A stretch of DNA of 64,000 nt from JABAAE01 sp905480545 (lineage in GTDB: Bacteria; Planctomycetota; Planctomycetia; Pirellulales; Pirellulaceae): positions 310,001 through 374,000 of the forward strand of contig CALSOR010000002.1 of assembly GCA_943788025.1 (NCBI GenBank). Reading direction: 5' to 3'. The notes beneath the pieces are model-generated. The model searched no databases and was not told the DNA's origin. It worked only from the letters and a program-made list of their open reading frames with translations. The position numbers were made by a program, and so were the translations under genes. This document shows positions 19,447 to 29,448 of the stretch, piece after piece. Position 1 is the first letter of the stretch, and each line of letters starts with the position of its first letter.

Positions 19447-20523
19447 ATGAATCGTTGTCTTGCCTGTCTTTTCATCACAGTCGTTTTCGGATTATGGCAA
19501 CAGGAAATCGTTGCCCATGAAACAAAACGGACCATCGGCCCGGTGACAACAATTGTCACACTCATGCCCGAAAAACCGGTGATTGGCGACACCCTGCAAT
19601 TGACAATCGAAGTCACTGCAGAAAAAGACGTCGAAGTCTTGATGCCGGAATTCGGAGAAGCATTAAGGCAACTTCAGATTATTGATTTCTCACCCAAGGA
19701 ACGATTGAGTGCATCGGGTGAATCGATTTTCACGCAAAGTTATAAACTTCGATCACCACCGTCAGGCGAGCATTTTGTGCCGCCGATTTTGATCGAATTT
19801 ATTGATCGACGTCCTGGTGAACAAGAGTCCCCGGATGGAGAGGATGCATACACACTGGAGACGGATCGGATAAATTTCACTGTTGCATCAGTCGTTGTTG
19901 CCGATGCGGCAGCCGAATTGCGACCACCCCTTCTCGATACGATCGATCGAAGTTTAGTCGATGACGATTTGACCTTCCCCATTTGGACGTATTTGGGTGT
20001 CGCTGTCGGCACCCTCCTTTTCGGTGCCGCTGCAACCTACCTTTTCAGGCTTTATCAGCGCAAAGCAATGCTTAAGAGTGCTTACGAAATCGCAAAGCGA
20101 AAACTTGATCGTTTGGTTGACAAAAAACTTCCTGAAATCGGTAGAGTTGGAGAATTTTATGTAGAACTTACGCGTGTCATTCGCCAATACCTTGAAAACC
20201 GGTTCGAGTTGCGTGCACCGGATTTAACGACCGAAGAGTTTCTGGAGACCGTCGCCGATTCAGCAGAGCTTTCGAACGATCACAAGAAGCTATTGCGAGA
20301 ATTTCTCCGCCATGCAGACTTGGTAAAGTTCGCGGGCGTGGAACCGTCCGAAAATGACATTAACGAATCCGTTTCAAAAGCAACAACGTTCTTGAATGAG
20401 ACAAGCCAAAATTCGCCGCTGATGTTCGACCCCGAACAATCTTCGCGACGCAGCGAGGTTCCAGAAGCAACTCATTCTCCGGTCAGCAAATCCATGGCAA
20501 ATAGCGAGGTACGAAATGGGTGA
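19447..20523 (+). CDS. BatD-like membrane protein of the Bat operon
   Basis: I prefer the ATG at 19447, because it opens a signal peptide (MNRCLACLFITVVFGLW, then QQEIVA). The coupled ATG at 19360 would add 29 residues. The product has about 358 residues: an extracytoplasmic beta domain (GDTLQLTIEVTAEKDVEVLMP), one membrane helix (TYLGVAVGTLLFGAAATYLF) and a cytoplasmic helical domain (FYVELTRVIRQYLENRFEL, then RAPDLTTEEFL). This architecture is common between DUF58 and BatA genes in Bat operons. Its exact role is unknown. It overlaps batA by 8 bp. Confidence 0.75.
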   Translation: MNRCLACLFITVVFGLWQQEIVAHETKRTIGPVTTIVTLMPEKPVIGDTLQLTIEVTAEKDVEVLMPEFGEALRQLQIIDFSPKERLSASGESIFTQSYKLRSPPSGEHFVPPILIEFIDRRPGEQESPDGEDAYTLETDRINFTVASVVVADAAAELRPPLLDTIDRSLVDDDLTFPIWTYLGVAVGTLLFGAAATYLFRLYQRKAMLKSAYEIAKRKLDRLVDKKLPEIGRVGEFYVELTRVIRQYLENRFELRAPDLTTEEFLETVADSAELSNDHKKLLREFLRHADLVKFAGVEPSENDINESVSKATTFLNETSQNSPLMFDPEQSSRRSEVPEATHSPVSKSMANSEVRNG

Positions 20524-21586
20524 GTTGCAACTTCGTGATCCGTGGTTTTTGCTAATTGCGATTTTATGTTTGCCGATTGCCTGGTTGATGCTTCGGTCGA
20601 AATCCTCGGTCGCGATCTCTTCCGTATCAAGCTTTAACGGTCTTCCAAAATCGCTTCGAGCAAGGACAACCTTTGTCCCCGCCGTCTTAATGTGCTTATC
20701 AATTGTCTTAGCCGCAATCGCACTCGCGCGTCCGCAAACTCCTGACGCGACTTCAAAAATTTCACGCGAAGGGATTGCGATAATGATGGCCATTGATCGA
20801 TCGAGTTCCATGAACGCACGGGATCTGGAAGAAGACTTTCTGAACGTCAATCGATTAGAAGTGGTCAAAAGTGTGATCCATTACTTCGTGACGGGGAAGG
20901 ACAAAGATCAATTCTCTGCATTATTATCGACCGGGAACTCAACTTCGAACGTTAAGTCTGGACGCCCCGACGACATGATTGGAGTCATCTCATTTGCCAA
21001 GTACGCCGACAGCATTTGTCCCTTGACACTTGATCACGGCAACATGCTGGCGACCGTTGACGAGATCGAATTAGCATCAGGCGAAGAGAACGGCACATCA
21101 ATTGGTGAAGGGCTTGGGCTCGCCGTTGAACGCCTGCGGCAAACCGAAATCGAATCGAAGATCGTAATTTTATTGACTGACGGTGTGAGCATTTCGGGCG
21201 AATTACCTCCGATGAAGGCCGGTGATTTTGCGGCCAGTGAAAACATCAAAGTTTACTGCATCGGTGCAGGAACGAACGGTTACGCATCAGTTCCAGTCCC
21301 CGACGGCTTTGGAAATATCAGCCTGCGAGCAACGAAGGTTGAGATCGATGAGCAAACCCTTAAAGCGATTGCTGAAAAGACTGGCGGCAGATACTTTCGC
21401 GCCACGGACAAAGATTCGTTGAAAGCGATTTATGAAGAAATAGACAAGCTAGAACGAACCGAAGTTTCTGAATTTCGCTTTTTAAATTTCGAAGAGCATT
21501 TTCACATTTTCGCCTTACTCGCATTGATTTTTTCTACGCTCAGTATCGTCCTTCAACGCTCGGTATTTCGCACAACAAATGACTGA
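20516..21586 (+). CDS. batA: BatA-type VWA-domain membrane protein
   Basis: This 356-residue protein has N-terminal helices (PWFLLIAILCLPIAWLML and a second near 60-80), a VWA domain and a C-terminal helix (IFALLALIFSTLSIVL). The MIDAS metal site is complete: DRSSS in MAIDRSSSMNARD, T in GTSIGEG and D in LLTDGVSISG. BatA proteins sit in the inner membrane with the VWA domain outside and form a complex with BatB. The start overlaps the previous gene (ATGGGTGA). Confidence 0.85.
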   Translation: MGELQLRDPWFLLIAILCLPIAWLMLRSKSSVAISSVSSFNGLPKSLRARTTFVPAVLMCLSIVLAAIALARPQTPDATSKISREGIAIMMAIDRSSSMNARDLEEDFLNVNRLEVVKSVIHYFVTGKDKDQFSALLSTGNSTSNVKSGRPDDMIGVISFAKYADSICPLTLDHGNMLATVDEIELASGEENGTSIGEGLGLAVERLRQTEIESKIVILLTDGVSISGELPPMKAGDFAASENIKVYCIGAGTNGYASVPVPDGFGNISLRATKVEIDEQTLKAIAEKTGGRYFRATDKDSLKAIYEEIDKLERTEVSEFRFLNFEEHFHIFALLALIFSTLSIVLQRSVFRTTND

Positions 21587-21648
21587 ATTTCAATTGCAAC
21601 TAAATTACTACTTCGAATATTAACCTTCAATTATTTTGAAGATGATTC

Positions 21649-24444
21649 ATGTCAGATCTAGAATTCGCTAAACCAGAATATCTCCACCTCATTTGGCTTG
21701 TTGCACTGATTGCTTTCGGCCTAGTGGCGTTGGAATACGTCTACGGCAATTCATTGGGACGGTTCCTTTCCAAAGAGATGCAGCATCGACTTGCCCGTAC
21801 GAACTCTTTTGCGGCAAGAATTCTCGGAATCATTTTTTTTTCATGTGCATTGGTTTGTTTTGTCATTGCTCTCATGCGTCCTCAATATGGTTTCACTGAA
21901 AAAAAGCTTCCGCATGTCGGAGCACAAATTATGGTCTGCCTCGATGTTAGCAAATCAATGTTGGCAGAAGATGCGACACCGAATCGACTCGATCGTGCAA
22001 AGTCCGAACTTGAAGTCTTGTTGAATTACCTCCGGGAGGATCAAGTCGGTCTCATTGCATTCGCGGGTAAATCGACCGTTCTTAGTCCAATGACCACAGA
22101 TTTTGGATATTTGAAATTGCTCTTGCGGGAGGCCACTCCGACCAGCGTTGGACGGGGAGGAACAATGCTGGAAGAACCGATTCGTCGGGCGATGAACGGC
22201 TTTTCAGATGCGTCAGACATGTCACGGGTTATCATTTTGATCACCGATGGAGAAGACAATGGCTCGAAACCACTCGATGCTGCCAAACTCGCGGCAGAAC
22301 GAGGCATCAAAATCATCACAATTGGCTTCGGGGATGAACGAGGAACGCGAATTCAAATTACCGATCCTAAAACCGAATTGACGGACTACGTTAGAGATCA
22401 ATTAGGCAGGCCCGTTGAAAGCCGACTTGATGTATCCACGCTGACGAAGATCGCGAATGAGACCGATGGAGCGTACATACCTGCAGGTGTTGGTTCACTC
22501 GATTTTGAGTCGATCCATGCAGATCATATCGAACCATTGATGCGTGCGCAAAGCGAAACAAAGCGGATTGTAAAGAATGAAGCTTTTCAATGGCCCCTGA
22601 TCGGCGGTGTTATCCTGATCAGCCTATCGATCGTGACCTCAAACTCATTGACCTTTTCCCGCCAAAGTTTTCCAGCTTGGTTGGAAGAAAAAGCGAATGA
22701 CGCCAATGTTACGCCATTTGGCGGGCATCGTTCGATCAAATCGTCAGACAAACGACCAATCCCTGCTGGCAAGAAAAATTCTAATTCGACCATTGCATCA
22801 CTGTTTGGTCTAGTTCTGTTTTTTGCTTCCACTCTGTTATCGTCAAGTTGCCTCGGCAAACAGGTGAGTCCGCCACGACCGCGATTAACATCAACCCCAC
22901 AATCTTCAGCACCAGCAGATCAAGCGACGATCGACCGGCAGGCAAACGCACCTCGCATGGGAAAAGGTGAATCGGAGGAAGGCATCGGCAGCGAAATATC
23001 CAGCTCCCGATCCGCAGAGAAAGCGATCCCTTCTAGTGCAATCAATTGCTACAACCGGGCCTTGCCCATTTTGAATTCGGATTCAGCTTATGCAGAAACG
23101 TTGCTGGAAGAAGCCCGCCGAAACGCGAGCAAAGATGGAGAGTTGCGTTTCCGCTCGGCATACAATTTGGGCTGGGTGAAAATCTATCAAGCTCAAGCCG
23201 TTTTAAAAACCAAGCCTGAAGATGCGTTGCGGAATTTCGAAGCAGCGGCAAGTTGGTTTCGAGAAGCGATTCGAATTCGGCCCAGGAATGACGATTCACG
23301 TCACAATCTTGAAATCGTGATGCGACGGATCACCGAACTAGCAGATTCGCTGCGGAAACAAGAAGAAAGCGATTTCGCCGAAAGTTTGGATCAACTGATG
23401 CAACGTCAATCACAGATTTTAGACGAAACACGACAATTGCTCGAGCGCGTTAGCCAAGCTGGAAACATGATTAATCCGGACACTGACGTTCAAGACGATT
23501 TCAAAAAATCGTTTCGTTTACTAAGCGTGGATCAACGGCTACTTAATTCTGATCTTCAGGACCTAACGTTCAAGGCTCTTGAAGAGGTCGACGCATTTCA
23601 AAAAGAGCAAACCAACAAAACTGCAACTGCATCACCGAACAATTCTTCCGCAGCGGGTAGCCAGAATCCCACCACCCAGCTTTCCCCACAAGAACAACAG
23701 AAACAACTCCGTATCGCCCAACTCAGTCGTGCCGTCCTGTATACCGAACGGGCGGTGCAACGATTGGGACAAGCACGCAGTCAAATGCGATTCCGCAACG
23801 GTGAACGCGCGGCTCGTCGTGCCGCTCTAGGGCTGGATGAGCTGAATCGGGCACGGGACCAATTGCGTGAACCTGCTGAAGTCATTCGGAGGATCATGGC
23901 AGAAATGAGGCTATTAAACCAACAAACCAGCGCGTTTCAGGCAGGAAAAAACATCTTTGCAGCGTTCCTCGGAAAGCAAGTTGAAAACCCAAAATGGCTT
24001 GATTTGGAGTACCTAAAACAATTTCAACAAACGCAACTGGAACGAACTGAAGAATTGGCTTCGGTTCTCGAAAGCGTACTTCCGAATGATACATCTACCA
24101 AATCCCTCGAAAAAAATGCTGGAGCGGGTTCGACAGCATCAAGTAATTCGAACCAAATCAAACGGATTGCCGAGGCGGCCAATTACGTGAAAGCGGCTGT
24201 ATCCGATTTTGTAGCAGCGAGTTCATTTATGGATGCGTCAAAATTACCATCAACCATGGAAAGCCAAACAGACGGGATCAAAAACCTGGCCGAGGCGTAC
24301 GAACGATTCGCTGATCTCAAAGGATTAATCGAATTGACGCACGGTGATCAAACCCAGCTGACGAAAGATATTGACCTCTCAAAAAACCTAACGAATGAAC
24401 TCCGACGTGAAGTAATCGGGCGCATGCTGAGTGCAGCAGAATAA
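21649..24444 (+). CDS. batB: BatB-type VWA protein fused to a TPR/coiled-coil (BatC-like) region; probably truncated by a frameshift
   Basis: The first 330 residues are BatB-like: two N-terminal helices, VWA MIDAS LDVSKSM, T in GTMLEEP and D in LITDGEDNGS, then a helix (PLIGGVILISLSIVTSN). After a second helix near residue 390, the chain continues with TPRs (LRFRSAYNLGWVKIYQAQ) and long coiled coils, matching BatC fused to BatB. The protein ends at residue 931 with LSAAE and a TAA at 24442-24444. Reading past one extra base continues smoothly into the next ORF (AAE-KNIARFNRIITMVEEDF), so the stop may be caused by a one-base insertion. Confidence 0.8.
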   Translation: MSDLEFAKPEYLHLIWLVALIAFGLVALEYVYGNSLGRFLSKEMQHRLARTNSFAARILGIIFFSCALVCFVIALMRPQYGFTEKKLPHVGAQIMVCLDVSKSMLAEDATPNRLDRAKSELEVLLNYLREDQVGLIAFAGKSTVLSPMTTDFGYLKLLLREATPTSVGRGGTMLEEPIRRAMNGFSDASDMSRVIILITDGEDNGSKPLDAAKLAAERGIKIITIGFGDERGTRIQITDPKTELTDYVRDQLGRPVESRLDVSTLTKIANETDGAYIPAGVGSLDFESIHADHIEPLMRAQSETKRIVKNEAFQWPLIGGVILISLSIVTSNSLTFSRQSFPAWLEEKANDANVTPFGGHRSIKSSDKRPIPAGKKNSNSTIASLFGLVLFFASTLLSSSCLGKQVSPPRPRLTSTPQSSAPADQATIDRQANAPRMGKGESEEGIGSEISSSRSAEKAIPSSAINCYNRALPILNSDSAYAETLLEEARRNASKDGELRFRSAYNLGWVKIYQAQAVLKTKPEDALRNFEAAASWFREAIRIRPRNDDSRHNLEIVMRRITELADSLRKQEESDFAESLDQLMQRQSQILDETRQLLERVSQAGNMINPDTDVQDDFKKSFRLLSVDQRLLNSDLQDLTFKALEEVDAFQKEQTNKTATASPNNSSAAGSQNPTTQLSPQEQQKQLRIAQLSRAVLYTERAVQRLGQARSQMRFRNGERAARRAALGLDELNRARDQLREPAEVIRRIMAEMRLLNQQTSAFQAGKNIFAAFLGKQVENPKWLDLEYLKQFQQTQLERTEELASVLESVLPNDTSTKSLEKNAGAGSTASSNSNQIKRIAEAANYVKAAVSDFVAASSFMDASKLPSTMESQTDGIKNLAEAYERFADLKGLIELTHGDQTQLTKDIDLSKNLTNELRREVIGRMLSAAE

Positions 24445-25561
24445 AAATATTGCTCGGTTCAATCGGATCATTACGATGGTGGAAGAGGATTTCACAGCGG
24501 AATCCGCCGTTGCTAACCAAGCCAAACAAAATCCCGCTCAATCCAACCCTGCGGGGAATCCAGCAGAGGGTCAGAAATCACCTGAACTGCAGCAATTGGA
24601 GCAGGCTAAGCGACTTTTGCCTGACATTGAAGAACGGTTAAAAGCAATAGTGAGTGGATTAAACAAAAATCTCGAGGTTGCAGCCGAATCGACCAAAGAC
24701 AAATCAGATCTGGACAAATCAGAAGAGCGTCAAAAAAATTCAAAATCTAAAAAAAGCGATATTGATGCTGCGTCTTCCGAAAATGAAAATTCGCAATGGG
24801 ATGAGGTCGTAGGTGATTCAAAGTTGGTGATGGAAAAACTGAATGAGTTACGACGGATTTTCTTTTCCATTCAAGAACTTTTGCGAGAAACAGCGCAACG
24901 TCAACAGACCTTAAACGGCGAAACGCAGAAAGCGAGCAAACGGTTTCAAACAGCGAGAGAAAAAATCGAAGCGGACAAAGGATTGGATCAGAAACAAATG
25001 GACGAAAGGATCACATCGGCGAAATCGACGGAACTCGGTCCCCTCGGTTCACGACAATCTCAGCTAGAATTCGTTGCGTCCGAAGTTCAAACCACTCTTG
25101 GTAAACAAGCGGAACAGGCGGAAAAGCAAGTGGCAACTTCGCCGACAAACGCAAGCACTGACGAAGAAGAACAATTAAAAAACCAGAAAGAGATGGCGGA
25201 GAAACTGAAACGGGCAACAGATCTTGTTGCCGAGGCAAAAGCTAAAATGAAGATTGCGATAAGCGAATTCGCTTCCACAAACAAGACAACCGAACAAATG
25301 ACCGATGCACAAACAATTGCGTTTCAGAAACTGGTTGAAGCACTCCAACAGTTGACACCACCCAATTCGAATCAGAATCAACAAAACCAATCGCAAGGAC
25401 AATCGTCATCTGACAAGAGTGATGGAGGTGGCGACGATCAAAAAGAAGATGGGGACTCTCCGATGAAAGCAATTCAGCAAGGTATTCGCGACCGAGAAGC
25501 CAAACGACGCCTCCAAAACCAATTGAAATTCCGCCAAAATCGAGTTGAGAAGGATTGGTAG
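24431..25561 (+). CDS. Coiled-coil, Gln/Lys-rich protein; possibly the frameshifted C-terminal part of the BatB fusion
   Basis: The 376-codon frame starts at a GTG inside the batB end; an ATG at 24476 is an alternative. It lacks a signal peptide, which is odd if its partner region is extracytoplasmic. The sequence is almost all coiled coil (LEQAKRLLPDIEERLKAIV, EKLKRATDLVAEAKAKMK) plus a low-complexity Gln/Ser/Asp tail (NSNQNQQNQSQGQSSS, GGGDDQKEDGDSP). It lies in the +1 frame relative to batB. Either it is a separate coupled gene, or batB and this ORF were one coding sequence of about 1300 residues. Confidence 0.6.
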   Translation: MQQNKNIARFNRIITMVEEDFTAESAVANQAKQNPAQSNPAGNPAEGQKSPELQQLEQAKRLLPDIEERLKAIVSGLNKNLEVAAESTKDKSDLDKSEERQKNSKSKKSDIDAASSENENSQWDEVVGDSKLVMEKLNELRRIFFSIQELLRETAQRQQTLNGETQKASKRFQTAREKIEADKGLDQKQMDERITSAKSTELGPLGSRQSQLEFVASEVQTTLGKQAEQAEKQVATSPTNASTDEEEQLKNQKEMAEKLKRATDLVAEAKAKMKIAISEFASTNKTTEQMTDAQTIAFQKLVEALQQLTPPNSNQNQQNQSQGQSSSDKSDGGGDDQKEDGDSPMKAIQQGIRDREAKRRLQNQLKFRQNRVEKDW

Positions 25562-25574
25562 TGGGATGATTGAC

Positions 25575-27347
25575 ATGAAAAAAACAACGCCGATTGCCAT
25601 GTTCACTATCCTGGCCGTTTGGATGATCGGATTTCTATTTCCCAATCAGGGCCACGCCCAAACATTAACAATCGTTCCACTTCGAGGACCGTTTTTTGTG
25701 GGCGATTCGGTGACATTGCAGGTTGAGGCGAATCAGCTTGACGCCAATGTGAAAATAAAGCGGGCGGAAACGGAAACCAGCGACGGCCTGAAAATCAGCT
25801 TCGATGGAGCATCCGGACTTCGTCGTCAAACCGAAATCGTTAACGGAAGAATGGTCGTTAACAAAGTCGCTCAAATTTTCCAATACTCTATTTCCGCTTC
25901 GAAGCCGGGAACTTATAAGATCGGTCCATTTCAAGCCACTCACAACGGCAAAGTCGTTGCTAGTGAATCGATTGAACTCGAAATTTTTGACATCGAAGTC
26001 TCCGACGACATGAAGGTTGAGATCGTCGTGCCTGCTCAAAAGATTTACCCCGGTCAAAGAGTACCAGTGAAAGTCATATGGAAGTATTCAGCGAACGTCC
26101 GTGCGTTATCGAGCTTGGCGATTACGTCGTCACTTTTTGACAAATTTCGATTTATTGATGAACCGATACCCACAAATTCAAACGCCATATCCGTCGTTTC
26201 GTCAAAAGGTGTTGTTCAAATCGCAGCAGTAGCAAATAGAGAAGATATTGACGGTACGCCCTTCCTAACTCTTACATCAACACGAACGATGGTTCCTGAT
26301 GTTTCCGGAGCTTTCAAATTCCCCGAGCCCGTTGCCAACGCGCGAATTCGGGTTCGAAATCCGAACCGCAGCGCATTTGGATTCCAAATGCTTGAAGAAA
26401 AAACAATTCCAATTAAAGCCATTGGCAACCCGATTTCGTTTGAAGTAAAACCCTTCCCAACAAAGGCTAAACCTGACAGTTTTAATGGAGCCGTCGGCAA
26501 TAACTTTTCGATCAAAACAATGGTCAATCGAAATAAGCTTCGAGTAGGTGACCCCGTTTCGCTTCAAGTTAATATTAGCGGCAATGGAAACACGGAGTCG
26601 CTTAGTATGCCAGACCTTAGAGAAGCGTTTCCAGCAGATCAATTCGATTTACCGTCCGGGGATTTCGCCGGTGTAGTCAGTGACGACCAAAAACAATTCA
26701 ACGTCTCAGTCCGAATAAAAAAGGCATCTGTAAGCGAAATTCCGTCGCTGGAGTTTTCCTGGTTCGACGTTGAAAAAGAAAATTACGTTTCGGTGACAGC
26801 CCCCCCGATTCCAATCGAAGTCAGCGAAGGCAAATTCGTTTCTTCCAACGAAGTTATCCGCAATGCACTTCCGTCGGAAATCGGTGGGAGGCGGAACGAT
26901 AGCTTTGATTTGAATGACCGAAATATGGTAGACCTTTCAATCGAAACCGACGTCGCGAAACTTTCGGTACAAACGATCGCATCCTTGCCCGCGTATTTGC
27001 CATGGTGCATATACACGATAGGCGTACTACTAATTGGGGCTGCTGTATTTGATTTTAATCGTCGAAAACCGCCGTCGGAATCTCAAGTGCAACTTTCGAG
27101 TATCCGAGCCGTCTGTGCAAAGATTTCGGCAATTAGTTTGGACGAAAACACAATCGAATCGGTAAGCTCGGCGTTACGCGAACTTCAGGTCGAACTTCCC
27201 GAATCATCAGATGTCGACACACAAATCCAAATCGATAAACTTGTGGGTGAATGTGACGCAGTGTCGTTTCGTCCCGGTGGAGATACCGACGAAGAGAGAG
27301 CACGTTTACTTCATGCCGCCAAAAAGCTATCAGCATCGATCACATAG
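25575..27347 (+). CDS. batD: BatD oxygen-tolerance family protein
   Basis: The 590-residue protein begins with a signal peptide (MKKTTPIAMFTILAVWMIGF, then LFPNQGHA). ATGs at 25566 and 25545 are less likely starts. Repeated beta domains show the BatD pattern: FVGDSVTLQVEANQ, KPGTYKIGPFQATHNGKVV, YPGQRVPVKVIW, RVGDPVSLQVNISGNG. One membrane helix (YTIGVLLIGAAVFDF) lies near residue 485, followed by a cytoplasmic helical tail. It follows the coiled-coil ORF by 13 bp and fits the Bat order A-B-C-D-E. Confidence 0.85.
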   Translation: MKKTTPIAMFTILAVWMIGFLFPNQGHAQTLTIVPLRGPFFVGDSVTLQVEANQLDANVKIKRAETETSDGLKISFDGASGLRRQTEIVNGRMVVNKVAQIFQYSISASKPGTYKIGPFQATHNGKVVASESIELEIFDIEVSDDMKVEIVVPAQKIYPGQRVPVKVIWKYSANVRALSSLAITSSLFDKFRFIDEPIPTNSNAISVVSSKGVVQIAAVANREDIDGTPFLTLTSTRTMVPDVSGAFKFPEPVANARIRVRNPNRSAFGFQMLEEKTIPIKAIGNPISFEVKPFPTKAKPDSFNGAVGNNFSIKTMVNRNKLRVGDPVSLQVNISGNGNTESLSMPDLREAFPADQFDLPSGDFAGVVSDDQKQFNVSVRIKKASVSEIPSLEFSWFDVEKENYVSVTAPPIPIEVSEGKFVSSNEVIRNALPSEIGGRRNDSFDLNDRNMVDLSIETDVAKLSVQTIASLPAYLPWCIYTIGVLLIGAAVFDFNRRKPPSESQVQLSSIRAVCAKISAISLDENTIESVSSALRELQVELPESSDVDTQIQIDKLVGECDAVSFRPGGDTDEERARLLHAAKKLSASIT

Positions 27348-27483
27348 GCTTTAATGGTCTACTGGCTTCGCCAAGTCGATCGAAACTTCCGCGATGTTTT
27401 TTGGTGATTCAAGAGTCATAACCGGCGTCAGAATTTGTCGAGTTTTATTTAGGCCCAAACCCATCTTTTCCTGTCACGCAAAA

Positions 27484-28311
27484 ATGCTCCCAGTACAGAT
27501 TGCACAAAAGCTGATTCTGTTCGCCGTGGTCGTTTCGCTGGGCGGCAAACTGGCGAATGCGAACATCAGTTTCGTGGTTGAATTTGAATCTGAAGCAAAG
27601 GCAGCGATCGATCAGTATCAGACTGCGCAAGCAATTCAGAATCCTCAAGAGCGTTTGGCCGCGTTTAGACGTACCGAACTGGCGTTCGCAAGCTTATTGG
27701 ACATGAAGGCTTCGCAAACGGCAGAACTGTATGTGAACTGGGGTAACGCCGCTCTTCAAGCGGAAAATCTTGGAAACGCAGTATTTGCCTATCGCCGAGC
27801 TCTCGAACTGGATACAAATCATCAACAAGCAGCGAAAAACCTGGATTTTATTCGAGCAGCCCTTCCCGAATGGGCTCGGCCAAGCGAGGTCACTAGCCCG
27901 ATGATTGGCCAATTACTTTTTTGGCAAACAGCTTATTCAGCATTCCAGATTTATCTGTTTACATCGATCATGTTTCTGATCGGTTGTGGCCTGATTGCGA
28001 TTTCAATTCGATATCGGATTTCGATTCTACGCAACATTGCCGTGCTTCCTATTTTGGTGTGGGGAATTCTGTTGATCTGCGAATTCAGCCGAACGCCTTC
28101 ATCGAATGAGGACGCAGCCGTTTTTATGGCAGATGAAACGGTGGCTCGAACCGCGGATTCGATCAATGCGACAGCTGCATTCGCAACCAGTATTCCGCTC
28201 GGAACCGAAGCAACAGTCATAGAATCGCGTGCCGAATGGATCAAAGTTGAATTTGGAAAAGCGAAGAATGGATGGGTCCCTCGCTCCGCGATCCGGCTGT
28301 TGGGCGAATAG
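27484..28311 (+). CDS. batE: BatE-type TPR, transmembrane and SH3 protein
   Basis: I take the ATG at 27484 because it opens a signal peptide (MLPVQIAQKLILFAVVVSLG, then GKLANA). This gives 275 residues. TPR repeats (AELYVNWGNAALQAENLGNA, VFAYRRALELDTNHQQA) occupy about residues 60-130, two helices follow (IYLFTSIMFLIGCGLIAI, ILRNIAVLPILVWGILLIC), and the C-terminus is an SH3b domain (IPLGTEATVIESRAEWIKVE and NGWVPRSAIRLLG). BatE homologues have this layout and end Bat operons. The operon appears to stop here, since the next gene is convergent. Confidence 0.82.
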   Translation: MLPVQIAQKLILFAVVVSLGGKLANANISFVVEFESEAKAAIDQYQTAQAIQNPQERLAAFRRTELAFASLLDMKASQTAELYVNWGNAALQAENLGNAVFAYRRALELDTNHQQAAKNLDFIRAALPEWARPSEVTSPMIGQLLFWQTAYSAFQIYLFTSIMFLIGCGLIAISIRYRISILRNIAVLPILVWGILLICEFSRTPSSNEDAAVFMADETVARTADSINATAAFATSIPLGTEATVIESRAEWIKVEFGKAKNGWVPRSAIRLLGE

Positions 28312-28394
28312 AAATACGAATCTTTCAGGACTCCACTGGTCCCGATTCTACATGCGAGTGAAAAGGCTTTTTCGCACGATTCCGTGAATAACTT

Positions 28395-29084
28395 CTACTG
28401 AACGATGATCGTAATAAATTGACCGATAGGCAAAAAGTTCTCACCATTGGTGAAAATGTGAGCGTTGTCACTCATGATTTCAGTGTAGCGATCCGGGCTG
28501 CCCAAATATCGTTGTGCGATTGATCGCAGCGTATCGCCGTCACGCAATTTGTAGTGGATGACATTCCGGGTCCGACTGGCTGTTGAAAAGACCTGTCCGC
28601 CATCAGCATTAGATTGACTGGCTGCCAGGAATCGCGAGGAAGGGACCTGCTTCATCTGGTACGGACCGACTGATTCCGGCATCGTTTTTCGAGCGACCTG
28701 ATTCGAAAACTCGACCGCCTGGAGAGTTGCCGGCTGATCATTGCTCACGACGCTTCCCTCCGAAAAATTTGAACCCGATTCATGCGACAATTTCGGCGGC
28801 TCAACCGTTGGAACCGTTTTCGGCTTTTGTTCACCTACTTCAGGCACGTTTGGCAGCAAGTTGTTCTGGCTTGATTTCCTGTTTTGGTTCTCTGAACTCA
28901 ACGTTGGCGGTTGGTCCGAATTCGTCAACACCTTTGGACTGCTAACGTTTGGTGATTCTGCTGTTGAATTTTCGTTTTGAGATTCAACCACCTGAGATGA
29001 TCCAGTTTGGCGGAACGGAAGCGCAAACACGATCCCAATAATGACCAAGCCGATAGCCCAGCTGTATTTCGCTTGAGTTGACAT
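28395..29084 (-). CDS. LysM-domain membrane-anchored protein
   Basis: The 229-residue protein has an N-terminal membrane helix (YSWAIGLVIIGIVFALPF), a long Ser/Pro/Asn-rich linker and a C-terminal LysM domain (HYKLRDGDTLRSIAQRYLGS and NFLPIGQFITI, residues about 178-229). LysM domains bind peptidoglycan or chitin-like glycans, so it should sit at the cell envelope. It is convergent with batE, separated by 83 bp. Confidence 0.8.
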   Translation of the reverse strand: MSTQAKYSWAIGLVIIGIVFALPFRQTGSSQVVESQNENSTAESPNVSSPKVLTNSDQPPTLSSENQNRKSSQNNLLPNVPEVGEQKPKTVPTVEPPKLSHESGSNFSEGSVVSNDQPATLQAVEFSNQVARKTMPESVGPYQMKQVPSSRFLAASQSNADGGQVFSTASRTRNVIHYKLRDGDTLRSIAQRYLGSPDRYTEIMSDNAHIFTNGENFLPIGQFITIIVQ

Positions 29085-29322
29085 TATTCAAATCCAATCA
29101 AGATTCTCGGCAAAATAGCCTTAACAATCCCACCCTTCAAATAACGGATCTGGCCGGGGGTAAAATCATCTGAAAACTTCTCCGCAATGGTACCTATTAC
29201 GTTAACGTTCGCCAGTTAATTCTAATAAAGATTGTGCGTTTATTCGTGACGCTTCACCTGATTGGTTCTGTTTGTGACAATTGTGTAGGTTGTAATACTC
29301 GATCTTCAGAGTCACCTCGCAA

Positions 29323-29448
29323 TCATACGTTCAATCGGTGCTTGATTGCCTTCGTGAAAGTTCGATTTCCAGCTTGGGTTGGATGCAACCCATCATTGCT
29401 TCGATGATACGTCTCGCTCACCATCATTCCAAGTGGAAAGACGAGACT
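29323..29448 (-). pseudogene. C-terminal remnant of an SGNH/GDSL hydrolase
   Basis: A 42-codon stretch bounded by a TAG at 29449-29451 and a TGA at 29323 reads SLVFPLGMMVSETYHRS then NDGLHPTQAGNR and ends with a helix. DGLHP followed by GN matches block V (Asp-x-x-His) of SGNH hydrolases. The rest of the gene is not open on either side in the same frame, so this looks like the tail of a decayed esterase. No start codon context was found. Confidence 0.4.

Noticed and set aside
24442..24444. Programmed frameshift at the batB TAA
   Set aside because: No slippery heptamer or prfB-like stimulator is visible, so I report a probable insertion instead and leave programmed frameshifting as only one possibility.
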